The position numbers and the translations under genes are program-made. DNA of 64,000 nt from positions 1,860,001-1,924,000 of the forward strand of contig JAHBBC010000001.1 of the NCBI GenBank assembly GCA_019915015.1, in the 5' to 3' direction. Below are positions 32,673 through 45,599 of the stretch, piece after piece. The notes beneath the pieces were generated by a model. That model made no database searches. It was not told where the DNA came from and worked only from the letters and a program-made list of their open reading frames with translations. This stretch comes from Auriscalpium vulgare (Eukaryota; Basidiomycota; Agaricomycetes; Russulales; Auriscalpiaceae). The stretch's first letter is position 1, and every line of letters starts with the position of its first letter.

Positions 32673-34296
32673 ATGTCCACGCCCACCGGCGTCCATCACG
32701 CCCTCACTGTCCGCCCTGATCTTTTCATTTCGACCCCTCGCGCGCCCGGAACCGCAGCACGGCACTCTCCCCGGGAAAACACTCTGACGTCAAGCTCCCC
32801 AGCGCTGCCACCCGCCGTCGAGCACGTCCCATCCCCGACAGTCATGCCAGCCGTCCCGGCCGACATGCAGCGCCTCACACCCGTCCAGAATCTGACCCTA
32901 ACCTTCCTCGTAGACAACTCCATCGAATGGTCCGTCCATTAGCGTTTGGCGCGACATTCACTCTTCACTCCTTTCTGATCCCCCGCCACAGGATGACGAA
33001 ACTGCCCCGGGCTTTTCACATGAGATGAACGTACACCTCAGAGACCAGAAGCCCCCCATCGATCCTCTGACCGGCGTCCCCATTGCCGCCATCGAGAACT
33101 ACTGCTGCGGTGAGCACCCACCCCCATTTCTCACTCACCTCAGCCTCACTTGCCTTGCACCCTAAGGTGCGCATGGCTTCGCGGTGCTCATTGTAAGCTC
33201 CGAGTCCTCTCGGCATCCGTTCCATGGAACCTCTGCACACCATCCACCAGGACACGCGCGCGTCCGCCGACGCGCCGGCGCACCGCACCCTCTTCGACAC
33301 CGGCCCAGACTCCAAGTCGCTCGTGCGCAACATCGCGTCCATGCAGGTCCCCCCGGACTCCATCGAGCGCGTCGTCTTCTCGCACTGGCACGTCGACCAC
33401 ACCGGCGGGCTGCTCTCGCTCCTCGCGCTCCGTTCGGCAGAGGCCGCGCCGCTCCCCGTCGACGTCCACCCCGCGCGCCCGCTCGCGCGCGGCATCGCGC
33501 CGCCGAGCATGGGCGGCGCCGTCCTCGCGCGCATCCCCGCGGACCCGTCGTTCAGCGAGATCGCGGCCGCCCGCGGCGCGGTGGAGCGCCATGCGGCGGG
33601 GCACGCGGTCGCGGGCGGCACGGTGTGGGTGAGCGGGGAGGTCCCGCGCGTCACGCCGTTCGAGGGCGGGCTCATAGGGAGCGTGCGCTACACGGACGAG
33701 GGCGTGTGGGTCCCGGACGAGGTGCGTTGAGTGCGTTTGATCCGCTGCGAGAGCGGGATCTTGATCGCGCATGAGAAGGCCATTACGGACGAGCGCTATG
33801 CGGTCGTCGACGTGCTCGGGAAGGGCCTCGTGATATTCAGCTCGTAAGTGCTCTGATCGCGACGTTAGAGTATTTTGAGTGCGCAACGTACCGCAGGTGC
33901 TCCCACGCTGGCATCGTCAATGTCGTAAAGGACGCAGTCACCGCATTCTCTCGCCCCGTTTACATGGTACGTCGCATCACTCCCGTCACCGCCACTCCCG
34001 TCGCTGTCGGGGCGGCGGCAGCGGCTCAAACCCAGCCTACCGTGCGCATCTAGGTCATCGGCGGCCTGCACCTCGCTGGCGCAGAGCTCGCGGACCGCAT
34101 CGAGCCGACCGTTGCGTTCCTCGCGCGTGCGGGACCGACGTACGTCCTGCCCATGCACTGCACGGGGTTCAACGCCAAGATCGCGCTGGAAAAGGAGTTT
34201 GGCGAGGGCTGTGTTCCGGCGGGCGTGGGCCATAAGGTCGTCGTGGAAGGGGATGCTTCCTTTGATGCGAGACTGGCCCAGCCGCGGTTGACCTAG
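32673..34296 (+). CDS. Metallo-beta-lactamase-fold hydrolase (DHPA synthase-like)
   Basis: Several exons give about 400 residues. After a Ser/Pro-rich leader comes LTLTFLVDNSIEW, then ENYCCGAHGFAVLI, LFDTGPDSKSLVRNIASM, VVFSHWHVDHTGGLLSLL (the HxHxDH metal motif), a glycine-rich middle, GKGLVIFSSCSHAGIVNVV, GGLHLAG and YVLPMHCTG. The motif order matches MBL proteins related to archaeal DHPA-phosphate synthase; fungal copies are uncharacterised. Likely binds two metals and hydrolyses a phosphoester or lactone-like bond. Between EW (about 32930) and HEMNVHL (33020) the frame works only with a donor after EWS, giving SDDETAPGF. The usual family sequence there is EWMTKLPPGF, as if one C were missing in the CCCC run at 33009. 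Its ATG is 48 bp from the FAM72 ATG, divergent. Confidence 0.8.
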
Positions 34297-34728
34297 CTCG
34301 TTGCGAGGTTGAGTTACACAGAGGGTCGGCGAAGATTCGCGTCCTTGATTGAACGTACCACAGGTGTAGAACTCTACGTGTTTTTTCCCTCTGACATCGC
34401 TCTGACATTGAGCAAATTTTTGTGACTGAATGCTTATTGTTTGCGCGGGCTCACGCAAGAGAATTTTTAGATGTGTCCATGCGATGAGACGTGTGTCGTG
34501 TAAACGGCGTCCAGCACAGTGGCCGCAAGCACGGAAGCAGCTTGACTCCGACTCGTCCGCGCCTCGGCGCGCCATGCGAAATTCGTGGGAACTTTCTCCT
34601 GGTGCATACGTTGAACGGTCGGCACTTGTGCCCTTCACGCGAACCTCTCAGACTCCTCCACACGAGCCCTCGGGCGACAGTACTACAACTGACTGCCAGA
34701 CCTCGGCCACGCGTACCGCAGAGGTTAC

Positions 34729-37700
34729 ATGGCGTGGTCTGATGAAGAGGAGGACTTCGACTCCGAACAATGTGAGACCCCTGCCCTGCCCATGCGCTCC
34801 CCCGTTCTCACCCTGAGCAGCGGAAGACGATGAGTACAGCGACGACGTGTCTGAAGACGAAGACCCGTCCGAAGACGATGCAGATCCGTCCGGTACCGCG
34901 CTGCCCAACGCAGAGGTGCAGATCGAGGGTGATTTCAAGTGCGTTTCTGGCTCTTGCACACGCGGCGCGCGCTCATGCGGTCCCGGTGCCCCAGCCGGCT
35001 CGTGCAGGACATCCGGCTCGCAGATGATGCGTCCACGACAGGGGTGCTCGGCAAGGAGTGGGACCTGAACATCGACGACCAGGAGAACGCGTTCCGCGAC
35101 GACCTGCGCCTCGCTTCGGGCATCGGGCGCAAGCGCGCCGCGAAGGTGCGTCGCGCCGTCCGCTTCCCCCCGCCAGCCCCCCACCTCACCGCGCGGAGCA
35201 GAAGGGCCACCGCGCGGGCATCGTGCTCTCCCCGCAGGTGCGCGCGCTGCTGGGCGACGGCAACCAGGCGTACGTCGACGGGGACATCCAAGCGAGCATC
35301 CGCCTCATGCAGGAGGTCATCCGCATCGAGCCGCGCGCGTCGTCCGCGTGGTCCGTGCTCGCGAACTGCTACCAGGACCTCGCGCAGCCGCAGAAGGCGC
35401 TGCAGCTGCGCATCATGGGCGCGCACCTGCACCACGACGCGGAGGAGTGGGACCGCCTCGCGCGCGAGTCGCGGTGCGTAGCATCTGTTGTGTATGCGTG
35501 CCGGGGGCTGCGCTGACGTCCGCGCAGGGAGCAGGGGTATAATCAGCAGGCGCTGTATTGCTACGGGAAGGTGTACAGTCTCGACAGGGCGAACTTCAGC
35601 GCGCTGTGGGACCGCGCGGCGCTGGCGAGGCAGATGGGCGACCACAAGACGGTGAGCCCTCCCCCGGCATCCTCCCGTCCTGCGCCTTACCGTCCGCAGG
35701 CTCGCAGCTCGCTCCTCGCCATCCTGAAAAGCGTCCCGTACGATCTGACCGTGCTCGAGGAGCTGCGGCCCATCCTCATCGAGCTCGGCGACCTCGCGCT
35801 CTGCGCGGCGCTCTTCGACGCCGCGTTCGCGCATTACGCGGGCGCGTACCCCGCGGGGCACGGCGTCGACGCGACGACCGGTGCGGAGGTGCCCGGCGGC
35901 GGGTTCGCGCTCATGGAGCTGCTCGTGCTCGCGGACCTGTGCAACTCGCTCGGCGAGCACGAGCGCGCGGTGCACGCGCTGCGCCGCGGGTGCCGCTGGC
36001 TGCAGGGCCGCGCGGAGCAGAAGTTCTGGGACGCGTGCGAGGACGACCGCGAGTACGACGTCGGCGACGCGCGCGTGCAGCCCGCGGGCCCGCGCGAGGT
36101 CCCGCCCGGCCGCTTCCCGCTCGACGTGAACGCGCGCCATCGCCTCGCGGTGGCGAGGATCAAGATGCGCGATGTCGAGGAGGGCAAGGTGCGTGCGCGC
36201 GGTGGTCCGGGAACGTGGCTGACGGGCCTCGGCGGCGGATCTGCAGATGCATGCAGGCATTGTGCTCGCGCAGGACGTCGCGGACTACGCACCGCTGTTT
36301 GTTGAGATTGCGGACGCGTATTACGAGCGCGATATGTACGCCGAGGCGCGCCCGATATACGAGCTGCTGGGTCAAGATGCCTCTGTAAGCTATTTGCACA
36401 CCTTATCGGCCAAACTGATGGTGTTGTTGGGCAGACCAGTAGCGTGTACATTCTACTCCAGGTTGCTAAATGCTGTCATATGATGGGATCCCTACATGAA
36501 GCCGCCGAGGTTTATGAAAGCGGTGCGTACCGCGTTTATCCATCAGAGTGGATACTGACATGTTTGGCCTTAGTGATAGCCACTGATCCTTCTCTCAAAG
36601 ACGCAAAAATGCGGCTGGCTGGCATATACGAGGTTTTGGGCGAGCTACGCAAGGCCATGGCATTGGTCGATTCGGGTAATATTCATCTCTTATTCATCTG
36701 TTACCTTCTGATGCGTCTTGCGTAGTGATCGATTTACGGAAGAGGCGGGGGCGGGGGGCAGAAGATGATGGGCCGCAATCCACTGAGCCGGCGAGCACCT
36801 CGCTCTTCGAAGAAGGGTCGACCGCGAAAAAGAAAGGGAAGGGGAAGGCGCGGGACCGGTTGTCGCTCGCGCAGCTCATGGAGCTCGAGAAGAAGAAAGA
36901 AGAAGAGGTCAAGCGCGGGTACAAGCGTGTGCAAGAGCTCTGGCCGCGGATGATGCTGCCTGCTGGTGCGGATGGGCAGGCGGCGGCGGAGCGCGAGTGG
37001 GTGCTGGAGGCCGAGCTGCTCGTGGAAACGTTCCGCGAGACGAGGATGCTGTTTCTCACTACCCGGGTACGTTCTCATGCGACCTGGCTGGAAGAACGAC
37101 GGTGGCTGAATCACCGCGCCCATGTAGAACAATCCGTTTCGGGGTATGTTCCCTCGAAGACCTCGGCACAAGGAGACCGAGGAGACCGAGGAGACGGAAG
37201 ATGCGATGGCGTCTCGACTTGCGTTGGACATGGGTGCGTGCGCACGCTGTGTGGGCGCCATATCTAACTTCGTTCGTGTTGCAGAACGTGACAGGGTGGC
37301 GAATCGCATGAAGAAAGATAGTGGCGCACAGGAGGCGGTCGACGTGTTCCGTGGCATCCATTTCGACGACTGGTTGAGGATATTCATGCAGGTACAGTTT
37401 GAGGTTGACTTGCGTCAGCCAATCTCTGACGTGCATTCCACCAGTACTCATTTCTGCTCACGAAGAACGGGCAGTATGATCTCGCTGAGGAAGTCCTCAC
37501 GCACATCATGCACTCAAATGCGTTTGGGAAGCATCGGGAGAAAATCGACTGCATCCGCCTGTCGCTGATTGGTGCGCCCTTCCGATACAACGCCGTCGCT
37601 GTTACTGACAGCTCCGCAGCGTGTGCAATATACGCCAAGCGGCACATGGTCGTGGTCGAGCAGTGCCGCAAATTCATCAGTGTGTACCAGTTCAACAACG

Positions 37701-38666
37701 ACCCATGCGCCTGCTCTCTGCGTCCCTGGCGAGCGGATTCCGCTCGACCGACGCATTCATCCACTCGACGCTGCAGAAGCACCTGCTCCGCGAGGTGAAG
37801 ATCGCGGACATCGCGCTCAAGTCGAAGGACAAAGTCAAGTGGGCGCGCACGCGCTGGACGATGACTGCGGGGGCCGCTGCCAAGTCGACAGACGGCGACG
37901 ACGCAGCGGACGAGGACCCCGTCGGAGGGGCGGAAGAGAAAGGGCCGATACCGCTTCCGACGAAGGACAATCCTGTGTTCGTGGCGATGTATGGGCAGAT
38001 CTGCATGGCCGCGAAAAGCTACCAGAGCGCCCTCTGTCAGTGCGCTCGATGATACGTGGTGTTGCATATCTCGCTGAACGCCTGTGATTCGGAACAGTCT
38101 ACCTCCTGCACGCGTACGACTACTGCCCGCATGACCCCATGGTGTGTCTTAGCCTCGCGATTGCTTCGATGGGCCGCGCGATGCAGCGCCAAGCGGACAA
38201 TCGCCATAATCTCATTGCCCAGGTGCGTACTCGCCGCGTTTTTTGCTGTCTGGTCGTTGAGGGGTGCTGTCGGGATAGGCCATGGCGTTTTTGGCGCAAT
38301 ATCGTGAACTGCGGCAGGGAGATCCGCAGGGCCTCGATGAGGTAGAATTTAATTTCGGACGTGCCTTCCAGCAACTGGGTGCGTTTACAAGTTGTCAACT
38401 TGATTGGCCATACTGACTCTCGGCTCAGGCTTACACTCACTTGCCGTCAAGCACTACGAGCGCGTCCTCGAGCTGACCGAGGCGCGGCTAAAAACCAGTC
38501 CTGACGTGCGTACCTGAATACAATCTGAGTCTTTCAACTAACGCATCCGCTGTAATAGGACTTCGGACTGGCGCGGGAAGCAGCATATAACCTATCCCTA
38601 ATATTTGTCACGACTGGTGCGACCTCGCTGGCTGAGGGACTATACCGTCGCTGGCTCTCATTGTAA
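34729..38666 (+). CDS. TFC4: TFIIIC TPR subunit (Tfc4/Sfc4, GTF3C3)
   Basis: A many-exon gene of roughly 1,000 residues. The acidic N-tail (MAWSDEEEDFDSEQ, EDDEYSDDVSEDEDPSEDD) leads to FNRLVQDIRLADD and FRDDLRLASGIGRKR. TPR units follow: VRALLGDGNQAYVDGDI, EVIRIEPRASSAWSVLANCY, AALFDAAFAHYAG, PLFVEIADAYYERDMYAEA, ILLQVAKCCHMMGSLHEAA, LAGIYEVLGELRKAM, and near the end NPVFVAMYGQICMAAKSYQ, DYCPHDPMVCLSLAI, FNFGRAFQQLGLHSLAVKHY and FGLAREAAYNLSLIF. This layout is Tfc4/GTF3C3, the TFIIIC tau-A arm that recruits TFIIIB for RNA polymerase III transcription in the nucleus. A charged linker (KKKGKGKARDR, LEKKKEEEVKRG) splits the two TPR arrays, as in yeast. One acceptor at about 35000 (before CGGLVQD-type codons) was chosen over a nearer CAG because only it keeps frame. 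An in-frame ETE-rich triplet repeat lies near 37170. Confidence 0.9.
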
Positions 38667-38982
38667 CGTTGATGGTCATCATTTGTAGCAAATCATTCAT
38701 GTATCGCTAATAACCTGTAGCTCTATCCAACTCGAAAAGCGCCGTACCTTGCCCACTTCAAGTGAGGCGGTATATATTTGATCGAGCACTGCAATACGGA
38801 AGAGACTGACGAAATAGGAAGGTGTGAAATGTGCCTGAGCCAATTACGGGTTGTGAGAGACCTTGCCAGGGCAAGGTAATGTGCCTTCAACCCCAAAGGT
38901 CTCCTTCTCCTTTCCAACATGATATATAAATCTACTAACGTCCGTGAGCGCTGCCTTATCATGTCCCTATCTCACCCTGCGA

Positions 38983-40261
38983 TCAAGCGGCCACCGCGAC
39001 TTCCTCTGCGACCTTGTAATCAATGTAGCCAATTGGCGATTCCTCCGTGTAAAACACGGAGCGATCGTACGGTGCAAGCGGTATATTTCTCAAGAGACGG
39101 TTAGGAAGGTCGGGCTGCAGACGGTACTGTATCAGAACAGTTCGTCGTCGGGTTGCCTGACTTACGTTGGAGGTGTAGTACCGGCCGAAGGCAATGAGCT
39201 CCCCATGCTCTTCGGCGGCCTTCAGGGCACTCTCCCTGGTGAATCCGCCTGCGGATACCCACCGCCGGTCACCCCAGATCTTGCGGAAGTAGTCGTTCGT
39301 TTCTCCTGATGACTCGTCGCGGTCAAATGAACCGCGGATCCTGGGCTCAATGACATGCAGGTAGCCGAAATTCGGGAACCTGTCGCGGATCTGCGTTATC
39401 AAATGCGAAAATGTGGGGACCGGGTCCTTCATGTCCATGTCTAGCGGATCATGCTCGTAAGTCTCACATAGCGTGCAAGACGAAGATATGGCTGACCGTA
39501 ATTGGTGATCCAGGGTGAGAGGCGGATGCCAACGCGCTCCTGCCCGACGGCAGCAGTGACCGCGTCGAGCACCTCGATAGCAAAACGCGTGCGCTTCTCC
39601 GGAGTGCCGCCATACTCATCCGTGCGGTTGTTCGAGACGTCCTTCAGGAACTGGTCAACGAGGTACCCGTTCGCGCCGTGCACCTCGACGCCGTCGAAGC
39701 CGGCCTTGTGCACCGCGTTCGACGCGGCAGTTGCGTACAGCTGCACATACTCCTTGATCTCCTCGTGCGTGAGCGGGCGCGGCTTCTGCTCGACACCGGT
39801 GAGCGCGACGTTGCCGGACGAAACGTACGGGAAGGAGGGGTCCTCCTTCGCGAGCTGCTCAGGCGACGCGGCGCGGCCTAGGGCCCATAGCTGCATGTAA
39901 ATGAACGAGCCCTTCGCGTGCACGGCATCGACGATCTGGGAATCCGGGGGTGAGCGCCGTGCAGTAGGCGCGAGTCGGACTGCGACCCTCACCTTCTTCC
40001 AAGCAGCAATCTGCTCATCGGACCAGATGCCGGGGCGTGGAAGGTGTATCCGGAGGCCTTGTGCGCAATGAAGGTGGCCTCGGTGATAAGCAGCGATCCG
40101 GGGCTGCTCGCGCGCTGCGAGTAGTGCTCGAGGCCGAGCGCGCCGTGGACGTGCCTGTTGTTGCCACGGTTCCGTGTGAGTGGGGCGAGGACGACGCGGT
40201 GCTTTAGCGTGACATGGCCGAATTTTATGGGTTGGAAAAGCTTCGAGGTGGTCGTAGACAT
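38983..40261 (-). CDS. Old yellow enzyme, paralog 2
   Basis: Start at 40261 (MSTTTSKLFQPIKFG); an upstream ATG at 40306 lies too close to the TATA box. Landmarks: LKHRVVLAPLTRNRG, SLLITEATFIAHKASGYT, VDAVHAKGSFIYMQLWALGR, FDGVEVHGANGYLVDQFL, NRTDEYGGTPEKRTRF, VGIRLSP, FGYLHVIEPRIRG, and FGRYYTSNPDLPNRL. The HGAN anion site is intact. Introns fall at the same junctions as in paralog 1 plus one near DEQIAAWKK, and a short exon after NYG may lie around 39440-39480. The protein is about 370 residues, a flavin-dependent ene-reductase like its partner at 29225, but third-position GC is lower and sequence identity only moderate. The two are oriented inwards about 8 kb apart, so they are an old duplication rather than a recent tandem copy. 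Confidence 0.9.
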
Positions 40262-40310
40262 GTCAAGGCTGGGGTTTTCTGAGTTGCTTTGCACTCCTCC
40301 AGCCAAAGCT

Positions 40311-40316
40311 CTTATA
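40311..40316 (-). promoter_or_regulatory. TATA-like box of OYE paralog 2
   Basis: Reads TATAAG on the minus strand within CATATAAGAGC, about 50 bp upstream of the ATG at 40261. It supports that ATG as the true start. Confidence 0.5.
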
Positions 40317-40705
40317 TGTCGCTAGTTGTAGACGTCGTGCTCACTTGCTTAGAGATGGCCTTACGAATATTCTGAACAAATGCCACGCTGCTTCCGTCGG
40401 GGATGTAGATTGCATGCCCGATAAACGGAGCGCTCAACGCGCCCAGGAGAAACACATTTACACAGCGACCTGAGCGGAGGAAAGTTGCGGCGGACGCGGT
40501 CGGGGTCGGGTAGCAGGACCGTGGGCAGATGCGTGAGAACAACATACCCTTTCGATGCTATCGGCTGTTCCCGCCGAACACGAACAACGTGACGTCACGC
40601 TCGATAGGGATTGATAAGGCCGCCACCGTCGCTCGCCACTCTCTCCCTACCACCACCATCCCCGCCCCTTCATTCCCCTACTCCCCTACTCCCACCTTCA
40701 TCTCA

Positions 40706-41886
<1,181 letters not shown>

Positions 41887-42248
41887 GTCTCTCTCTGTCT
41901 TTTGATGTTCTGGTCGGATGGGTCTTGGCATTCATTTGTATAATCTGTAGTACACGAATATGATGACGAGTGTTAACGCTAAACGTTCTTATGTTGTGCC
42001 GGCATGAAAGCTCTGTATCTGAGTGGGCAGCTACTTCCTACTACCTGCCAAGTCAAAAGGTGTAAAATGCAGAACCCACCGGAATGACATGATAGGCGCC
42101 GAAATTGAACACGCGCACTCTTCATTTAGATCGTCCAGCGTACTGCGGTCGTGTGGTGATGCCCCGGACCACAACCACAAGTCCGTGCACGAACTAGTGA
42201 ACCCTCCAAACTGGCGTCCCCTTTACCCACAAGCCCATAACATCCACT
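41887..42248. other. Polyubiquitin 3' UTR and transporter promoter region
   Basis: About 360 bp between two plus-strand genes. No separate gene or TATA box recognised. Confidence 0.4.
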
Positions 42249-44374
42249 ATGCTCGGTCGCGGAGCGCGGCAGAACGGGCATGCCGGCGAGGCGAGCACCC
42301 CGCTGCTCAGCAGCTCACACGAAGACGTCTCGTCCACGCTAAGCCAGGACGTCCTATTCACGCTCGACGACGAGGATGATGGCGAGAGCTCGGCGCTTGC
42401 GCCGCTGCCTTCCAGCGGCAAGGAGCACACCGTGCGCTTTCAGGAGGACGTGCAGGTCATTGCCCCGCCGCTACGGTCAACGTATGACAGCCGAGAGGCA
42501 GGTGCGTGCCTTCCTATGCCTTGCTCGTCGGACGCTGACCTATGGGTAGAGTATGAACTTGATCCGGATGACCTGGACGACGACTCAATAGCGCAGATGG
42601 ACCCTGAGCAAGGTCGGCGGCTGCGCAGCGGTCGGCGGGACGAGCAGGCTATGCCGCTGCTGGTGGGATTGCTGGATGCCTCGGCGGTACGAAGGAGCTC
42701 GGACATAGCCATGGGTCAGAATGGGGAGGGCCCCCACGTGGAGGTGGATTTGGACGAGCTCGCTGCGAAGCAGAATGCAGGGGGAGGGATGCTGAATTCT
42801 GTAGCCAATATGGCAAATTCTATCCTGGGTGCTGGTGCGCATGCTTTATTTGTTGAACCGTCGTGCGGAAGCTTACGCTCAGTAACTTGTCAGGTATCAT
42901 TGGTACGCTGCATACCTAAACTTTGCTCGACATATTCCTCACCGACTCTAGGCCTTCCGTATGCCGTCAACCGGGCAGGCTTCTTCACAGGGCTGTTCCT
43001 ACTGATTGTCCTATGCGGAGTGACAGATTGGACAATACGTCTGATCGTCATGAATGCGAAGCTCAGCGGTACAAACTCGTACATCGGCATGATGAACCAC
43101 TGTTTTGGTCCGAGCGGTCGTGCTGCTGTCTCTTTGTTTCAATTTGCTTTTGCTTTTGGAGGTGAGTCCCCATCCTATCTCGACGCCTCATAGTTAGTGA
43201 TCAGTGCGCAGGGATGTGTGCGTTCGGAATCATAATTGGTATGTCGCATGTACATCCTGCTATACCCGACCTGACGCACGACCGCAGGCGACACGATCCC
43301 GCATGTCATTCGCTTTATATTCCCCAACCTCTCCACGATACCCGTGCTCTCCCTCCTCACCAACCGCCAATTTGTCATCGCGCTCTGCACGATCAGCGTC
43401 TCCTACCCGCTCTCGCTCTACCGCGACATCCATAAGCTCTCCATCGCGTCGGGCCTCGCCCTCTGTGGCATGCTCATCATTGTCGGGTCCGTCATCTTTG
43501 AAGGCCCGCTCGTCTCACCGCTGCTGAAGGGCGACCCCGCGAAGCGCTTCTCCATCATCGAGCCTGGCGTATTCCAGGCTATCGGCGTGATCAGCTTTGC
43601 GTTTGTGTGCCATCACAATTCGCTGCTGATTTATGGGAGCCTGCGCACGCCGACGATGGACAGGTTCGCGAAGGTGACGCATATATCGACGGCGATCTCG
43701 CTGGTGGCGTGCACGACGATGGCGGTGTCGGGGTACCTCGTCTTCACGGATCGGACGCAGGGCAACATCCTGAACAATTTCTCTGAGGTACTGTCTTTCG
43801 TTATGCCCTGAGATGAGTTTCTCGCTGACGAAGATCAGACTGACACCTTGATCAACGTAGCGAGGTTCTGCTTCGGGCTCAACATGTTCACGACCTTACC
43901 CCTGGAGCTCTTTGTCTGCCGAGAGGTATGCGACTCTGAGTTGTCGCTATGAAGGGTGCTCATGCCTTCCTACAGGTAGTTGAGCAGTATTTCTTCTCTC
44001 ACGAGCCCTTCAGCATGCAACGCCACGTCTTCTTCACCACCGCGATCCTATTTGCCTCCATGCTGCGTACGTACTACTTTTGCCATCCCCAGGTATAGCA
44101 CCCTGACCGCCGAGCTTCTACAGTGGCGCTCATCACCTGCGACCTCGGTGTGATGCTCGAGATCACCGGCGGCGTGTCCGCAACTGCCCTTGCCTTCATC
44201 TTCCCCGCCGCGTGTTACATCAAGCTCACTGGGAAGGACAAGTCGTGGCGCTCGCGCGCGCTGCTCCCCGCGTACGTCTGTGCGGCGTTCGGCGCGGTTG
44301 TGATGGTGCTGTCGATGTTTCTCGCGCTCGGGAAGGTGTGGTCGCATGAAGGCGATGCCAAAATCTGCATGTAG
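42249..44374 (+). CDS. Vacuolar amino-acid transporter, AVT/SLC38 type
   Basis: Multi-exon gene of about 530 residues. A 170-residue acidic cytosolic N-tail (LSSSHEDVSSTLSQD, DDEDDGESSALAP) precedes the transporter core: GGGMLNSVANMANSILGAGI, IGLPYAVNRAGFFTGLFLL, TNSYIGMMNHCFG, FGIIIGDTIPHVI, FVIALCTISVSYPLSLYRDI, GVISFAFVCHHNSLLIYGSL and NVARFCFGLNMFTTLPLELFVCRE. About eleven membrane helices are seen. The NSILGAGIIGLPYA and FAFVCHHNSL motifs are the hallmark of AVT2/AVT5/AVT6 and SLC38 carriers, which move neutral or acidic amino acids across the vacuolar membrane with protons. The conserved GIIG is carried by a 9-nt micro-exon (42894-42902). Start at 42249 is the first ATG in frame. Confidence 0.9.
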
Positions 44375-44529
44375 CTCATTGGCTTATATCTCGATCTTGC
44401 ATTTATCGGTCGTGGCTTCATTGCGCGGACATTGTAGAAGGATACCGCATACAGCTATGTTTACTACTCATCTATTTATTGGCATTGGCATTCGTTAGAG
44501 GCCTTCGTGTGAGACATGGGAGACTCACC

Positions 44530-45190
44530 AATTACCTTGCTCGCCGTGGAGAATCTACGCACATGAGAACATGCAGAGCAAAGCCGAAAAGACAGGTGTA
44601 GATGCTTGAGCTGCATTGATTACTGTCAGCCAAAACCCGAAGGTCAAGCTAGTTGCTCCTCACTGTAGATGTACAGCTCTAGGAGTGCACAGAATTGGGG
44701 ATTGGGTTGCATTGGAGATCACTGACTCCACTGCATGCGAAGATGCACTGCGATTGTTACTCACACAACTCAGGAGACGGTCATCAGCTCGATCTGAAGC
44801 AACTGCCGGTATCCGTCTTGATCGCAGACACGGTTCTAGGGGGCAGTGGATACGTTCGTAGGTCTATTGTATGTCCTTGACGTGATAGCGATTGCACAGG
44901 ACGCATTAGTATCCGCCGTCTTCGTTGCATGGGTGGCCGCAGTAATCACGACAGCCAAAAGGTGCGGGAAGCTATGAGCAGCACGATGGGAGACTGAAGG
45001 GAAACGGCAATATATGGCCTTGGAGAGGTGGTGCATGGTGTGGCGGGACGACGCTCCTGGGCATCTGGAGGACAGGCAGCGACAGTTGAAGCTGACATCC
45101 TCAGCTAGCCAGAAAGAGGGGAGCGCACAGGATCAGAAAGTCCTGGATATGATACGTCGTCCATCCGTCCATCAACGTCTGTATATTTCC
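44530..45190 (-). pseudogene. Relic of a membrane-protein family copy (related to copy A)
   Basis: The stretch from about 44565 to 44730 repeats, with decay, the first two exons and first intron of copy A (46740-46910): AGACAGGTGTAGATGC, CTGTCAGCCAAAA, CTCCTCAC.GTAGATGTACAGCTC and GGGTTGCATTGG occur in both, in the same order. Farther right, CATCCTCAGCTAG..AGAAAGAG.. CAGAAAG at about 45095 recurs near 47040. No open frame of useful length remains. It is the truncated end of a tandem duplication. Confidence 0.65.
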
Positions 45191-45599
45191 CACAACGCTT
45201 TGTGAGATGGAACTATCAGTCACTTCGCGGCGCACCTGCCACCCCCACTGCAGATCCTGATTTGCCGCACATGGCCATCTACAGTATCTCCCAAGATGTG
45301 CTAACGCACAGCCAGGGACGCGTACACGAGGAAAAATTGAGCCGATACAGTCCGTCGACAACGGCGACAGCGTGATGGAATGACAGGGTTGATGTGTAGA
45401 TGGCGTGCTTAAGGTGAGGCACAGGAGGATTTTGAGGACGCTGTTGTTTATGATGGAGGGGCAGAGGAAGGGCGAGGGCGAGAGTGTAAAAATACAACAC
45501 GGTGGGGGGTTAGGTCTATGTCTAACAGGAGATAAATAAGTAATAGAGCCAGTGAACTCTGCAAGAAGTACGAGAGGAGAGCCATACGTGAGGCGTGGG

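Noticed and set aside
33188..33886. Minus-strand 232-codon frame opposite the MBL gene
   Set aside because: Antisense to the HWHVDH-containing exon; its His/Arg-rich translation mirrors GC-rich codons only.
40262..40306. Upstream ATG at 40306 for OYE paralog 2
   Set aside because: It lies only a few bases from the TATA box at 40311-40316, so it is probably outside the transcript; the ATG at 40261 matches the paralog's N-terminus.
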